From Fuerstiella sp. (GTDB lineage: Bacteria > Planctomycetota > Planctomycetia > Planctomycetales > Planctomycetaceae), in NCBI GenBank assembly GCA_022843805.1, contig JALHMY010000025.1, forward strand, positions 35,476 to 99,475: DNA of 64,000 bases, read 5' to 3'. Below are positions 1-9,304 of this stretch, piece by piece (positions within the stretch are counted from its first letter, which is position 1; every line of letters starts with the position of its first letter). A program made the translations under genes and the position numbers. Under the pieces are notes generated by a model. The model had not been told where the DNA came from and did not search any database. It saw nothing but the letters and a program-made list of their open reading frames with translations.

Positions 1-56
1 CGTCTCTGGTCGTATCCGGAAGCCGCTGATATCCTATGGGACTTAGGTGCTGTCAG

Positions 57-134
57 ACAATAAGTGTCGCCTTTTGCTCCGCAAAAGGATGTTGTTTCGC
101 GGAGCGAAAGGCGACTATGGCGGTCACTTATTGT
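57..134. repeat. Nested inverted repeat, MITE-like
   Basis: The outer arms ACAATAAGTG (57-66) and CACTTATTGT (125-134) are perfect reverse complements. Inside them, GTCGCC (66-71) pairs with GGCGAC (110-115), and a CTCCGC/GCGGAG core sits on either side of the loop. The 78-bp unit can fold into a long hairpin. It lies just upstream of the first gene and encodes nothing recognisable. It may be a small non-autonomous mobile or REP-like element. No target-site duplication was established. Confidence 0.6.
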
Positions 135-188
135 TTTCCAGGTCCCTGGATTCCGCGCGATTTCCGAACTTCTTATATCGATCAATCT

Positions 189-1208
189 ATGACCAGACCT
201 GCGGCTGAAATTCGATTCCGAGAATCCGACGGCCGAAAATCACATTGCGTCCCGGCGATCGTTATAGCACTGCTCCTGGGTTATGCAGATTTCGTAATTT
301 CCTCAGAACCTGACAAAGGCGCTGCCGGCAAGGTTGCTGTCGAACTGGCAGGTGGGGATGCCGGCGCCGGTGCACCGACAATTTCGGGGCTTACTCAGGC
401 TGGAATCGTCAACGATGACAGAATCACAGAAGCCAGCGGACTTGCCGCTTCCGGCATCTTTCGCGACGCCTGCTGGATGCATAACGACTCGGGTGATGAA
501 GCTCGATTGTTCCTTGTCAGTCTGGACGGGGCAACTCGCGCCGTCGTTGAGCTTGCCGGGCAGAAAGCATATGACTGGGAGGACATGTGTTCGTTCACAA
601 TTGATGGAGTATCATGGTTGCTGGTCGCTGATATCGGTGACAATGCCCGAAAGAGGGGAAATGGCAAAAAGAATGGTTTACCTGCGTGCCAGCTGCTGTT
701 ACTGAAGGAGTTACCGCTTCCGGGGCGAGCAAAGCCCGGCAAGGTGACCTGGAATGTGCATGCGACGATTGAATTCTCTTTCGAGGATGGGCCGCGGGAC
801 TGTGAATCGGTTGCTGTGGATACAACCTCTAAAAAGATACTGTTATTGTCCAAAAGTTTTCCGCTGGACTGTGGGCTTTATGAGCTGCCTCTGAATCTGC
901 ATAAAGGAAATGTGACACAAATTGCCAGACGTATCGCGAAGCCTGGAGTTCCTTTTGCCACAGCGATGGATATTTCGCCGCAGGGCGATCGAATGGTCAT
1001 CGCATCCATGCTCACCGGAGCACTGATTGAACGGCGAGCGAACGAGGACTGGGCCGCCGCCTGCCAGCGGCCAGCCGTCATTCTGCAGCTGCCGGTAAGG
1101 AAGCAGGGTGAAACGGTCTGCTTTATGCCTGACGGAAATTCAATCCTTCTGAACAGCGAAGGTCGACAGCAGCCACTATGGAAGCTGGAGCTTCCGAAAC
1201 GACCCTGA
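189..1208 (+). CDS. Exported beta-propeller-like protein of unknown function
   Basis: This is a protein of about 339 aa starting at the ATG at 189. An upstream in-frame ATG at 36 would add 51 residues that read through a palindromic repeat and look non-coding. After the chosen start comes a polar stretch and a hydrophobic segment (VPAIVIALLLGYA), consistent with a signal peptide or anchor. The mature part has the pattern EASGLAAS...WMHNDSGD...LFLVSLDG...DWEDM...LVADIGDN. I associate this with WD40/NHL-like or 'esterase-like phytase' beta-propeller proteins that carry no known enzyme assignment. The function is unknown. A periplasmic or surface location is inferred only from the leader. Confidence 0.65.
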   Translation: MTRPAAEIRFRESDGRKSHCVPAIVIALLLGYADFVISSEPDKGAAGKVAVELAGGDAGAGAPTISGLTQAGIVNDDRITEASGLAASGIFRDACWMHNDSGDEARLFLVSLDGATRAVVELAGQKAYDWEDMCSFTIDGVSWLLVADIGDNARKRGNGKKNGLPACQLLLLKELPLPGRAKPGKVTWNVHATIEFSFEDGPRDCESVAVDTTSKKILLLSKSFPLDCGLYELPLNLHKGNVTQIARRIAKPGVPFATAMDISPQGDRMVIASMLTGALIERRANEDWAAACQRPAVILQLPVRKQGETVCFMPDGNSILLNSEGRQQPLWKLELPKRP

Positions 1209-1702
1209 ATCCGGACGAGAGGTCGCACCTGGGTTGCAACCCAAAACCGGACGTGCAGGATTTCCTCACCAGCGAACGAATCAGTGGATGAGCGGGATAC
1301 GACGGCGCCGCGTGGGTTGTACCGGCCGGTTGACACCGGCCGCTCGCCGAATCGCAAAGCAATTTGGCGAGCGGGATGCGTCAGCTTCCCGAGTATGCGA
1401 TTCCGCGGGTTTCGGTATTCAGACGAACGATATTGGACATCGTTGCCACCCCGCGCAGGCCCATGCGGCCTCTCCTCATCTGACAGATCATGAGTTATGT
1501 TTCCGCCATCCGCCTTTCGACCGCCGAGAGTCTGCCAGCGACTATTGGTATTGGGTTGCAGTTCTCAAAGCAAAAGGCGACCATATTCCGTGTGGGTGAC
1601 CGTATTGCACCGAAAGTGAAACGGCTGACGGTGAGTGTCATCAACTGCATTTGCGTATTTCGATATAATACCTGACGCCTTTTCCGCCGGGAGTAACTTA
1701 CC
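1209..1702. other. Intergenic region with hairpins, no gene seen
   Basis: No convincing ORF is present. Two inverted repeats stand out: ACCGGCC/GGCCGGT-type symmetry around 1321-1342, and GCTCGCCGAATC (1342-1353) facing AATTTGGCGAGC (1361-1372). The second could act as a transcription terminator for the upstream gene, but it lacks a clear T-tract. The last part of the region should contain the promoter of the oxidoreductase gene at 1703; no confident promoter boxes were recognised. Confidence 0.5.
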
Positions 1703-3067
1703 ATGTCAGATCTTCCCGTACCTTCAGGAATTCAAACGACGGATCGTCGCTCATTTTTGCAGGCATCTGCCGGTATTGCTGCCGGATTGTTTGCCGGCAA
1801 CAGTTTCGCAGCGGCAAGGACGGCTCAGGACAAACTGAGAATTGCTGTGATCGGCTGTGGCGGTCGGGGCGGCGGCAATCTTCAGTCGGTTTCGTCCGAG
1901 CACATTGCGGCGTTGTGTGACGTAAACCAGCGAAACCTCGATCAGGCGGCGGCGAATCATCCGAGTGCTGAAAAATCGCAGGATTTTCGCAGAGTTTTTG
2001 ATCATCCCGAAAAATTCGACGCCGTGGTGGTCAGTACCTGCGAGCATACCCATGCATTCGCCACTCTGCCGGCTCTGCAACTGGGTAAACATGTTTATTG
2101 TGAAAAGCCACTGACATACAACGTTCAGGAGGCTCGAATTATTCGCGAAGCTGCCATGAAAGCCGGCGTGGCAACTCAGATGGGTACTCAGATCCATGCG
2201 GGTGACAATTATCGGCGAGTCGTTGAACTGATTCAGACCGGTGCGATCGGAGATGTCACTGAAGTACATGTCTGGGTGTCGAGAGCATGGGGCTGGCATG
2301 CCACGGAAGAGGAATCCAAACAGCACCGTGATATTGTGTTTGTGCAGGATCGACCGAAATCGGAAGATCCGGTACCCGCTGGCGTGAACTGGGATCTCTG
2401 GCTGGGTCCAGCCCCATTTCGACCGTTTAACAACGTCTATTTTCCAGGCCCGAAGTGGTACCGCTGGTGGGATTTTGGTAACGGCACCATGAGCGATCTT
2501 GGCAGTCACTGGATTGACCTGCCATTCTGGGCACTCAACCTGAAGGCTCCCAAAACGATCGAGGCTTCCGGCCCGGCGCCAAATAAAGAGCTCGCGCCGG
2601 CGTCAATGCAGGTTCGTTACGAATACGAAGCGTTTGACAAACAACCCGCTCTTTCTCTGACGTGGTATCAGGGAACCCACAAACCGGAGATCCTGAAATC
2701 GGGAAAGATTCCCGCGTGGGGAGATGGCGTTCTTTTTGTGGGAAGCAAAGGGATACTGTTGTCTGACTATGGAAGACATGTGCTGCTTCCGGAAGATCAG
2801 TTCGCTGATTTCAAGCGGCCCGATCCTTATATCCCCACATCGATCGGGCACCATCAGGAATGGATTCAGGCCTGCAAGACCGGATCCCCCACCACCTGCA
2901 ACTTTGAATATGCCGGCTGGCTGACTGAAGCAAATCATCTTGGAAATGTTGCCTTCCGAACCGGAAAGAAACTGATCTGGAACGCGGCCGAAATGCGAGC
3001 AGAAAATGCACCGGAGGCTGATCGGTTCCTGAAACGTGAATATCGTTCCGGCTGGAAGCTGGCTTAG
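1703..3067 (+). CDS. Gfo/Idh/MocA-family oxidoreductase with Tat signal
   Basis: This 454-aa protein is a predicted NAD(P)-dependent dehydrogenase acting on sugars or similar polyols. It is probably exported folded by the Tat pathway: the leader carries [21 protein letters not shown], close to the twin-arginine consensus, followed by an Ala-rich stretch. The Rossmann motif GCGGRGGGN lies near residues 53-61, and the EKP motif that carries the conserved lysine ([12 protein letters not shown]) near residues 136-147. The C-terminal alpha/beta domain includes [20 protein letters not shown]. Planctomycetes carry many such Tat-exported paralogues, usually with unknown substrates. The length is normal for the exported subfamily. 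The DUF4177-like gene follows 29 bp downstream and may be cotranscribed. Confidence 0.9.
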   Translation: MSDLPVPSGIQTTDRRSFLQASAGIAAGLFAGNSFAAARTAQDKLRIAVIGCGGRGGGNLQSVSSEHIAALCDVNQRNLDQAAANHPSAEKSQDFRRVFDHPEKFDAVVVSTCEHTHAFATLPALQLGKHVYCEKPLTYNVQEARIIREAAMKAGVATQMGTQIHAGDNYRRVVELIQTGAIGDVTEVHVWVSRAWGWHATEEESKQHRDIVFVQDRPKSEDPVPAGVNWDLWLGPAPFRPFNNVYFPGPKWYRWWDFGNGTMSDLGSHWIDLPFWALNLKAPKTIEASGPAPNKELAPASMQVRYEYEAFDKQPALSLTWYQGTHKPEILKSGKIPAWGDGVLFVGSKGILLSDYGRHVLLPEDQFADFKRPDPYIPTSIGHHQEWIQACKTGSPTTCNFEYAGWLTEANHLGNVAFRTGKKLIWNAAEMRAENAPEADRFLKREYRSGWKLA

Positions 3068-3096
3068 AACCGACTCGTTCTGCGAAAGGAATCCTG

Positions 3097-3366
3097 ATGA
3101 GTTACCGTCAGCTGTTTCTGCTGATTCTGACAATCTGGTCAGCCGAAATTTTCACTCGACTGCTTTTCGATGCACTCATTCCCAAACAGATGGAATACCG
3201 TACCTTCTATCTGGAAAAGGATGAGGAGGGTACGTTTAAAGGCAGTTACATTCGGGATCTCGGTGACAAGGGATGGCAACTGGTGACGGCAGTTCCATCC
3301 CCCGATGACAAAGATCAGATGATTCTGTTCTTTCAGCGTCAGACGATTATTCGCAGAGCTGAATGA
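3097..3366 (+). CDS. Small DUF4177-like protein
   Basis: This 89-aa protein begins with a hydrophobic segment (YRQLFLLILTIWSAEIFTRLLF) and continues with EYRTFYLEKDE...YIRDLGDKGWQLVTAVPSPDD...LFFQR. The pattern 'Y+V..L......LN.LG.+GW+LV.......  ..+F+R' is that of the short DUF4177 domain, which I assign from memory. A good-looking AAAGGA lies 6-10 bases ahead of the ATG. The gene follows the oxidoreductase in the same direction. Its 3' end overlaps the convergent purine phosphorylase gene by 20 bp. The function is unknown; the N-terminal segment suggests membrane attachment. Confidence 0.65.
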   Translation: MSYRQLFLLILTIWSAEIFTRLLFDALIPKQMEYRTFYLEKDEEGTFKGSYIRDLGDKGWQLVTAVPSPDDKDQMILFFQRQTIIRRAE

Positions 3367-4282
3367 CATCCCAAAGCCAGTTGCTGAAAGCCGCTTCAAT
3401 CGATGCGGCAGTGCTGGTGACCTCGGCATGATCAAGCTTATTGTCTGCAAGCCCGGCCGCAGTATTTGTAATGCAGGAAACGCCGAGCACCGAAACACCC
3501 AGAAGACTGGCGAGCAGTGCTTCCGGCACGGTGCTCATGCCCACGGCATCAGCACCCAGGGTCCGCAGCATGCGGATTTCTGCTGGTGTTTCATAGCACG
3601 GGCCCGGCATCAGTGCATAGACGCCCTGATGAATTTGTAAGCTTGTCTCCACGGCCAGAGCCCGATCCAGAAGATCAGAACTCCATATTCCAGTGCCGTT
3701 CCGACATCGATAAGATCGGGACGACGTTTGTGCTGATTCACCAGTTGGAAATAAACCTGATGATGATGCCTGCTGCAGGCAAGCTCCAACGGAAGGCGAG
3801 ATCAGATGTCCGTTGATCAGCATCAGATCGCCTGGTCGAAATGCGGAGTTGATACCTCCCGCGGCGTTAGTAATGATCAGATGCCGAATTCCCAGCTCAC
3901 AAAGCACTTGCGTGGCAAACGTGACGGTCCCAGGCGAATGCCCCTCATACAGATGGCAGCGTCCCTGCAGCATCAGTACAGGAACTCCCCCGGCGTTTCC
4001 TGTAACAAGTCGGCCACTGTGTCCGGCAACGCTTGTGTTTGGCATGCCAGGGATCGTCTGATACGGAATTGACTGGCCGCCCTGACTTTCCAGGCGATTG
4101 GCTGCACATCCCAGACCGGATCCCAAAATGACGCCAATCATGGGGTTACGGGAGTTTCCGCCTGAAACTGAGGAGGGTGCAACAACTTCAGGAGCCATCC
4201 TCTGTATAAAACGGACTGCCTGTCGAACGTCTGGCTGAACAATGACAGAGCCTGCAGTGCATGAATCAGTGGGAAACGGCAT
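3347..4282 (-). CDS. Purine nucleoside phosphorylase
   Basis: This 311-aa enzyme cleaves purine (deoxy)nucleosides with phosphate to give the base and (deoxy)ribose 1-phosphate in purine salvage. It belongs to the trimeric, high-molecular-weight-insensitive (PNP/MTAP) family. Visible motifs are VILGSGLG near residue 50 (phosphate loop), AGHSGRLV, MLQGRCHLYEGH, ITNAAGGIN (ribose/base pocket), LMPGPCYETPAEIRMLRTLGADAVGMSTVPEA and the late CITNTAAG. The family is usually 270-290 aa; the extra residues are an N-terminal extension of about 40 and an insertion rich in Ser/Gln near residue 175. The gene is convergent with the small gene at 3097. It is unclear whether it is preferentially a guanosine/inosine or a 5'-methylthioadenosine enzyme. 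Confidence 0.88.
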   Translation of the reverse strand: MPFPTDSCTAGSVIVQPDVRQAVRFIQRMAPEVVAPSSVSGGNSRNPMIGVILGSGLGCAANRLESQGGQSIPYQTIPGMPNTSVAGHSGRLVTGNAGGVPVLMLQGRCHLYEGHSPGTVTFATQVLCELGIRHLIITNAAGGINSAFRPGDLMLINGHLISPSVGACLQQASSSGLFPTGESAQTSSRSYRCRNGTGIWSSDLLDRALAVETSLQIHQGVYALMPGPCYETPAEIRMLRTLGADAVGMSTVPEALLASLLGVSVLGVSCITNTAAGLADNKLDHAEVTSTAASIEAAFSNWLWDVIQLCE

Positions 4283-4394
4283 AGGAGCTGATGGAGTCAG
4301 GATGTGTGGTTTGTCATTAAAGTGGGCATCACTGGCTGAGAAATCATCGCGGGGTACAGCTGTCAGCCGTCAGCGACATCGCCGGGGAAGAACT

Positions 4395-5438
4395 TCAGGA
4401 TGCCGGAGCGGACTGTCGTTTCCATCCGACTGACTGAAATAGCGGAACATAAATTGATGGGATCCAAAGCCGATCTTCCGAATTGGCCACCGATGAATAG
4501 TTCAGCGGATGGATCAGTTCATCAGAATCTGATGTCAGATCAATGAGCCAGCGTGAAGCAGCTTCCCTGCGTGCCAGATTGCGAAGTTCGAAAGGTTCAA
4601 GCAGCAGAGGGTTCATTGCATCAAATACGCCCAGATGTCTGGCTCTTGCTTCGCGAAATGCTGCTCTGGCCATTTTCAGCTCGCGGTCATTTTCTGCCAT
4701 CATCTTTGCCTGACCGGGAGGAACTATAGCCTTTTCAATCGATTCCGGTCTTTGCCATGGATTGACGTTTGGCCAGATGAAATACGGAAACGCACGTCCG
4801 CGTTCGAGCATACGAATATTATAGGTTGGAGGCCGAGGTGCGGGATGAGCGGCGGCTGGCTGATTGCGATTGATCATACACAGCAGTCTTCCGTAGCCAT
4901 CCATGACTTCAAAACCAAAGTTCATGTAGTAGCGAAACGTTTCCGGAGACTGCTGCATCACTTCCATGTCTTTTTTGACCAGGTTTTGAAGTTCCGCACG
5001 TGCAGCTGCGGCGTGCTGAGCATGAGCTCTGGCCTGAGTGGCGCTGCATCGAGTCTGCAGCCAGATCTTTAGCGGCTGATGCACCGGTGTTGACATTGGG
5101 CCCCATCGATCGCTGAAGGGATCCGAAAGAAATTCGGTCCAGCGCGGATCTTCCAGTGCAACAAAACCGGATTTTTGCTGAGGAAACGTGAAACTGACTT
5201 CGGGTGTGTCAATGCCCAGCAGCCTCACACCCACATTGCCGTCCAGCTGTATGCTGAGCGTATCGCCGTCGTGAACCTGCTGTTCGACAGTCCCGCGTTT
5301 GCCGCTGAACAGTCCTGGCTGCGCAAATCCGGTGGTTCGATGATTTTCGGAGTCCGTACGAATGGCATTTGGCATGTTGTAATTTCCGGGAGCGAATAAA
5401 TGATGCTCATACGGATGGTCTGGTAAACACCGGACCAT
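4395..5438 (-). CDS. Staphylococcal-nuclease-like domain protein
   Basis: This 347-aa protein has the thermonuclease signature DGDTLSIQLDGNVGVRLLGIDTPE near residues 58-81. It contains the Asp, Arg and Glu expected at the Ca-binding and catalytic positions, and DGYGRLLCMI further on, which would supply the second catalytic Arg. The family core is about 150 aa. Here it is interrupted by a long helical, Ala/Arg/Gln-rich insert and followed by a C-terminal extension ending in LWIPSIYVPLFQS. No clear signal peptide is seen, so it may be cytoplasmic or use another route. A later start at 5378 (MPNAIR) is possible. The gene follows the one-TM gene upstream with a 6-bp gap, suggesting cotranscription. 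Nuclease activity is an inference. Confidence 0.7.
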   Translation of the reverse strand: MVRCLPDHPYEHHLFAPGNYNMPNAIRTDSENHRTTGFAQPGLFSGKRGTVEQQVHDGDTLSIQLDGNVGVRLLGIDTPEVSFTFPQQKSGFVALEDPRWTEFLSDPFSDRWGPMSTPVHQPLKIWLQTRCSATQARAHAQHAAAARAELQNLVKKDMEVMQQSPETFRYYMNFGFEVMDGYGRLLCMINRNQPAAAHPAPRPPTYNIRMLERGRAFPYFIWPNVNPWQRPESIEKAIVPPGQAKMMAENDRELKMARAAFREARARHLGVFDAMNPLLLEPFELRNLARREAASRWLIDLTSDSDELIHPLNYSSVANSEDRLWIPSIYVPLFQSVGWKRQSAPAS

Positions 5439-5444
5439 TTCCGA

Positions 5445-6344
5445 TCATCGTTCGATATCTGACTCTGTAAATTTTACATCAACCAATGTCGTAACACCAT
5501 GACCAGAGGTGCGGTGAACTCCCTTGCGAAAGTGAACCCGCCATTCGTAACGATTTCGCGTGTCCGGGAATACGTTCATAATGGATTCATCACTGGCAAC
5601 GAACGTTGTCAGCGTTTCATCCGGGGAAATGACAGCTCCGGCATTCTGATCCACAATAACGAAGTTGCTGTCTGCGCTTTGCAAAAAGTTGAGAACACGC
5701 AGTCCGTTCATATCAGGGCCGTCGGAAGCTGCATTCGATGTTTCGACCTGACCGTCGTTCCGTTGAAGTGCATCGTCTGTGTGGACCGTCAGGAACGAGT
5801 TGGCCCGAACGCTGGTGTCCGTTCCGTCGGGCGGTGACCTCCATGAATGCAGTGAAGCGTCATAAGGAGGAAAGCGATAGTCGTTCGATACATTCTGAAA
5901 CGTCAGCCACAACTTCAGAACCGGTTCTGTTGTTTTATCCGGAGCTTCCCTGCCATTCTGGAAACCCACAAATCGCAGCGGTTCTCTGGTGACCTTCAAG
6001 GCAGTTACAATCACGTCGCCCAGTCGGCGAGATTCACCGAGTCCCAGAGCATGGCCATCCGGAAGCTGTGTGTCCTCAGGAATAACCTGGAATTCACCGG
6101 CGTCGAGCGGACGAATATCGGGCAGGCTCTCCAGCGGGTGCGTACCGAACAGGATGATCCGTCCACTGAAAGCCAGAATGGCGAACAGCACCGTCAGTAT
6201 TGTGGCATAGAGACTGATGCAGGTACGCCATGTGAAGATGGATCGGGTGGTCGCTGCCGGTATTGCAGTTCCTGAAGCAGAAGTAACATTCGAATCGTCC
6301 GATCGAATCAGTTCGCTTTTCGTGTCATCCATGTGGAACGTCAT
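5445..6344 (-). CDS. Single-pass membrane protein of unknown function
   Basis: I place the start at the ATG at 6344; a GTG at 6374 would add ten residues. The protein is about 299 aa. It has a polar cytoplasmic N-terminus of around 40 residues, one transmembrane helix (ISLYATILTVLFAILAFSG), then an extracytoplasmic domain of about 220 residues. That domain contains patterns such as LGDVIVTALKVTREPLRF, PVLKLWLTFQNVSNDYRFPPYD and VNF/WRVHFRKG. The beta-strand-rich outer part resembles planctomycete 'LWLTFQN' proteins, which I cannot name. The position, immediately upstream of the nuclease-like gene and downstream of a radical SAM gene on the same strand, suggests a three-gene transcription unit. 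Confidence 0.65.
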   Translation of the reverse strand: MTFHMDDTKSELIRSDDSNVTSASGTAIPAATTRSIFTWRTCISLYATILTVLFAILAFSGRIILFGTHPLESLPDIRPLDAGEFQVIPEDTQLPDGHALGLGESRRLGDVIVTALKVTREPLRFVGFQNGREAPDKTTEPVLKLWLTFQNVSNDYRFPPYDASLHSWRSPPDGTDTSVRANSFLTVHTDDALQRNDGQVETSNAASDGPDMNGLRVLNFLQSADSNFVIVDQNAGAVISPDETLTTFVASDESIMNVFPDTRNRYEWRVHFRKGVHRTSGHGVTTLVDVKFTESDIER

Positions 6345-6397
6345 ATTGCGTTTGTCACCATCCGGTCTTCGCACCGGTCATGCGAAGATGTGCCCTG

Positions 6398-7819
6398 TTA
6401 TTTGCGAAGTTCAACAAAAACGGCTGGTGTCGAACTGGCGGAGGAAGCCTCCCCCGATTCGCTTCCTGGTGAAGGACGATCTGCCGATGTCCCGGGCTTA
6501 ATGATCCAGGGGGCCGCGGTTTTTGAATGATCGTGACCGTCGTAGACTCCAAAATCATTAAAAAGGAATCGCTTTGCGATGCGGTAGTACCAGTTCTTTT
6601 CAGGAATTTCCGAGCCCGGGTGATACTGGGATGTTCTCGGAATCATGGATTTGAGTTCCTGAAGGGCTGTACCCCGAGCTGTAGAATCTTTTGCTTCGTG
6701 TTTTTCCACAAGCTGCTGCAGAAGATCGGGGCGTTCCAGGACAATGCAGCCGCGGGTGGTTTCCTGAGCAAGTTTCCGGAAGTCGGCAAGATACTCTGAC
6801 TTCGTAAACTTCTCGAAAAGCGGTCGGTCATCCTTTTCGGCATGAATCGACTCTTTGGAAAACTGTACGATCGGGCAGGGCTCTATATCGCCCCACGGAT
6901 TGATGTGGTGACTGATTCCATTGGCGGCCGGGCAGAGTGCTTTGCCCTCTCCGTCGTAATAGGCGTCAATGATGACAATCGGTTTTTTCGCTCGCATATC
7001 CACAACAAACTGCCGTGCACGGCGCTGCTGTTCCGGGGTGAGGCACAGATCGGTGCATGCGTCGGGACCCATCGGTCGATACACGTGAAACCATGTGTAA
7101 AGCACGCCCATTTCAATAAGTCGATCGATCCATTTTTCCGTCAGCAGATCGTCGATATTACTGCGACTCAGGCTGGTGCAAACACCCGTCATAACGTTGT
7201 GTTTCAGGCAATTTTCGATCCCGGTCATGGTTTTGCTGAAAACCCCGGTTCGTCCCCGCCGTTCGTCACTGATGATTTCGTTGCCCTCGACGCTGATCAG
7301 CGGAGTCACATTTCCCAGCTCAAACAAACGACGGGCTTTCTCGTCCGTGATGAACTGACCGTTGGTGAATACCTGAAAATAGCAGTCCGGATGTGCTTCG
7401 AGGATCTGAAACAACTCCGGGTGCATGAACGGTTCACCGCCCACGATTCCAAAGAAAACATTTCCCGCCTGTTTTGCTTCCGTAATAAGACGGTTCATTG
7501 CCTGCAGATCGATGGTGTTTTGCGGATGGGCTACGTCCACCCAGCATCCCTGACAGCGTAAATTGCAGCTGTTAATGATGGAAATATACAAAAACGGGGG
7601 GAAAAACTGCCCCTTTTTCATGCGTTTTTTGTGCAAAAACACGGAGCGAGTGCCCTTAAAACCCATGTTCCAGATGAGTTTCCAGAGCAGCCGCTTGTTG
7701 GTTTCGAACAGCATTCGTTTGGCCATTCGGAGCGTGTACATGATCTGCTGATCCGTTTTCGAGGAGATATCGGTGACTTTTGTAAACAGTTTCCCTGGAA
7801 ATTCTCTGTCTGTCGACAC
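6398..7819 (-). CDS. Radical SAM protein with SPASM-like C-terminus
   Basis: This 473-aa protein carries the [4Fe-4S]/S-adenosylmethionine motif C85-x3-C89-x2-C92 (NSCNLRCQGCWVD), followed by the usual GGEPFMHPEL loop that contacts SAM. The second half has cysteines in LCPAANG...PWGDIEPCPIVQF and RGCIVLE, which fit a SPASM/twitch auxiliary cluster. The start is GTG at 7819; an ATG at 7741 would remove 26 residues. The last 40 residues are Ser/Pro-rich and poorly ordered. The substrate is unknown. The family includes peptide maturases and lipid or cofactor modifying enzymes, and nothing in the neighbourhood identifies a precursor peptide. It is transcribed divergently from the helicase gene at 7899. 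Confidence 0.85.
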   Translation of the reverse strand: MSTDREFPGKLFTKVTDISSKTDQQIMYTLRMAKRMLFETNKRLLWKLIWNMGFKGTRSVFLHKKRMKKGQFFPPFLYISIINSCNLRCQGCWVDVAHPQNTIDLQAMNRLITEAKQAGNVFFGIVGGEPFMHPELFQILEAHPDCYFQVFTNGQFITDEKARRLFELGNVTPLISVEGNEIISDERRGRTGVFSKTMTGIENCLKHNVMTGVCTSLSRSNIDDLLTEKWIDRLIEMGVLYTWFHVYRPMGPDACTDLCLTPEQQRRARQFVVDMRAKKPIVIIDAYYDGEGKALCPAANGISHHINPWGDIEPCPIVQFSKESIHAEKDDRPLFEKFTKSEYLADFRKLAQETTRGCIVLERPDLLQQLVEKHEAKDSTARGTALQELKSMIPRTSQYHPGSEIPEKNWYYRIAKRFLFNDFGVYDGHDHSKTAAPWIIKPGTSADRPSPGSESGEASSASSTPAVFVELRK

Positions 7820-7898
7820 ACTCGTTGACGACTTTTCCTTAATGCGCTAAAGTTAACAGTCGTTTGATTCCTCGATAGTGTGAATTCGGAAGTGTGCT

Positions 7899-9095
7899 TT
7901 GCAAGTAAAGTCAGAACCAACGTTTGAACAATTAGGGCTGCAGTCGTCTACCATCAAGCAGCTTTCACGAATCGGGTATCATACCCCAAGCCCGATTCAA
8001 CTGGCATTTATTCCGGTGGCAATTTCCGGAAGGGATTGTATCGGACAGGCTCGCACTGGGACGGGAAAAACTGCCGCATTTATGCTGCCGTCTCTGGAGC
8101 GACTGGATCTTGAGCGCAATCGCGTGCAGGTGCTCGTGCTTGCTCCCACGAGGGAACTCAGCGAGCAGGTCTATGCAGAGTCGATGAAAATTGGCGGGGG
8201 CTCGCGAATAAACTTTGGGCTCGTCGTAGGCGGACGGCCCGTTCATCGGCAAATCGAAGATCTTCGCCGGGGCGTGCATGTTGTCATTGGTACACCAGGG
8301 CGAGTCATCGATTTGCTGCGTCGTGGTGTTCTAAAGCTCGATGCACTCAAAATCACCGTTCTCGATGAAGCCGACCGAATGCTGGATATCGGGTTTCGGC
8401 CTGATATCGAGCGGATTTTGAAGGCCTGTCCGTCGGACCGACAGACACTGCTGCTGTCCGCCACAATGCCACCACCGGTGGAAAAGCTGGCACAGCGGTA
8501 CATGTCAGCCCCTGAAATGGTGGACCTTTCCGAAGACCGGGTTGTTGTTGACACGATTGAGCAGTACTACATCACTGTGGATGAAGATCGAAAACGCAGT
8601 TTGCTGATTCGAGTGCTCGCACAGGAAAAGCCCAGTCAGGCCATTGTGTTTACTCGCACAAAGCGAGGGGCCGACGCTCTGCTTGAGCAGTTCACGCGTC
8701 GTTTGAAATCCAACCGAATCGCCGCGATCCACGGGGACCTTCCGCAGAGAAAGCGTGACCGAGTCATTCGAGAGCTGCGTTCCGGGCAGCTGAGACTGCT
8801 GATTGCCACGGATGTGGTGGGACGAGGGATCGATGTCAGCGGGATTTCGCATATCATCAACTATGATATTCCGGAATTCTGTGATGACTACGTACACCGC
8901 GTTGGACGGACTGGCCGATTGTCGTCGGATCAGAACGGAAGAGCGATCACATTCGTCACCCTGGCTCAGGGCGGCGAGCTGACGAACATCGAAAAGCGAA
9001 TTAACACAGTGTTGCCGGAGTACATTGTGGAAAACTTTGAAGCATTTCGCCGTCGTGATCAGACTCAGCGTACGATTCGCAAGTTTGGCAACTAG
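7899..9095 (+). CDS. DEAD-box ATP-dependent RNA helicase
   Basis: This 398-aa protein has all the main motifs in order: the Q motif region FEQLGL...GYHTPSPIQLAFIPVAISGRD, Walker A ARTGTGKT (51-58), PTREL, TPGR, DEAD (VLDEADRMLDIGF), SAT (LLSATMP), ARGID-type GRGIDV, and HRVGRTGR. It probably unwinds structured RNA in ribosome assembly or mRNA turnover. It lacks the long basic or glycine-rich tail of many RhlE proteins. The start appears to be TTG at 7899, since no ATG or GTG lies in frame between the upstream stop and the Q motif. The gene stands alone between a divergent radical SAM gene and a CBS gene 209 bp downstream. Confidence 0.92.
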   Translation: MQVKSEPTFEQLGLQSSTIKQLSRIGYHTPSPIQLAFIPVAISGRDCIGQARTGTGKTAAFMLPSLERLDLERNRVQVLVLAPTRELSEQVYAESMKIGGGSRINFGLVVGGRPVHRQIEDLRRGVHVVIGTPGRVIDLLRRGVLKLDALKITVLDEADRMLDIGFRPDIERILKACPSDRQTLLLSATMPPPVEKLAQRYMSAPEMVDLSEDRVVVDTIEQYYITVDEDRKRSLLIRVLAQEKPSQAIVFTRTKRGADALLEQFTRRLKSNRIAAIHGDLPQRKRDRVIRELRSGQLRLLIATDVVGRGIDVSGISHIINYDIPEFCDDYVHRVGRTGRLSSDQNGRAITFVTLAQGGELTNIEKRINTVLPEYIVENFEAFRRRDQTQRTIRKFGN

Positions 9096-9304
9096 CTCGG
9101 ACTGGCAGAAATTCGACCGGATCCGCACCATCAGCAAAGTCGGCGTTTTCAGAACAGAGCTGACTGATCGGTACTGATATGGCAGCAAAGTGCTGAACAG
9201 CAATGAGCCCGGTCATCGTTTTTCGCTGCATCGGGTGGCAAGTTGCGGGCAGACTCTTCGATAACGTTTTGTTCCTGAAACGTTGATGCCTGAGGCGCCC
9301 GGAC

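Noticed and set aside
1234..1599. Frame between the first two genes
   Set aside because: It crosses palindromes and has no domain or leader.
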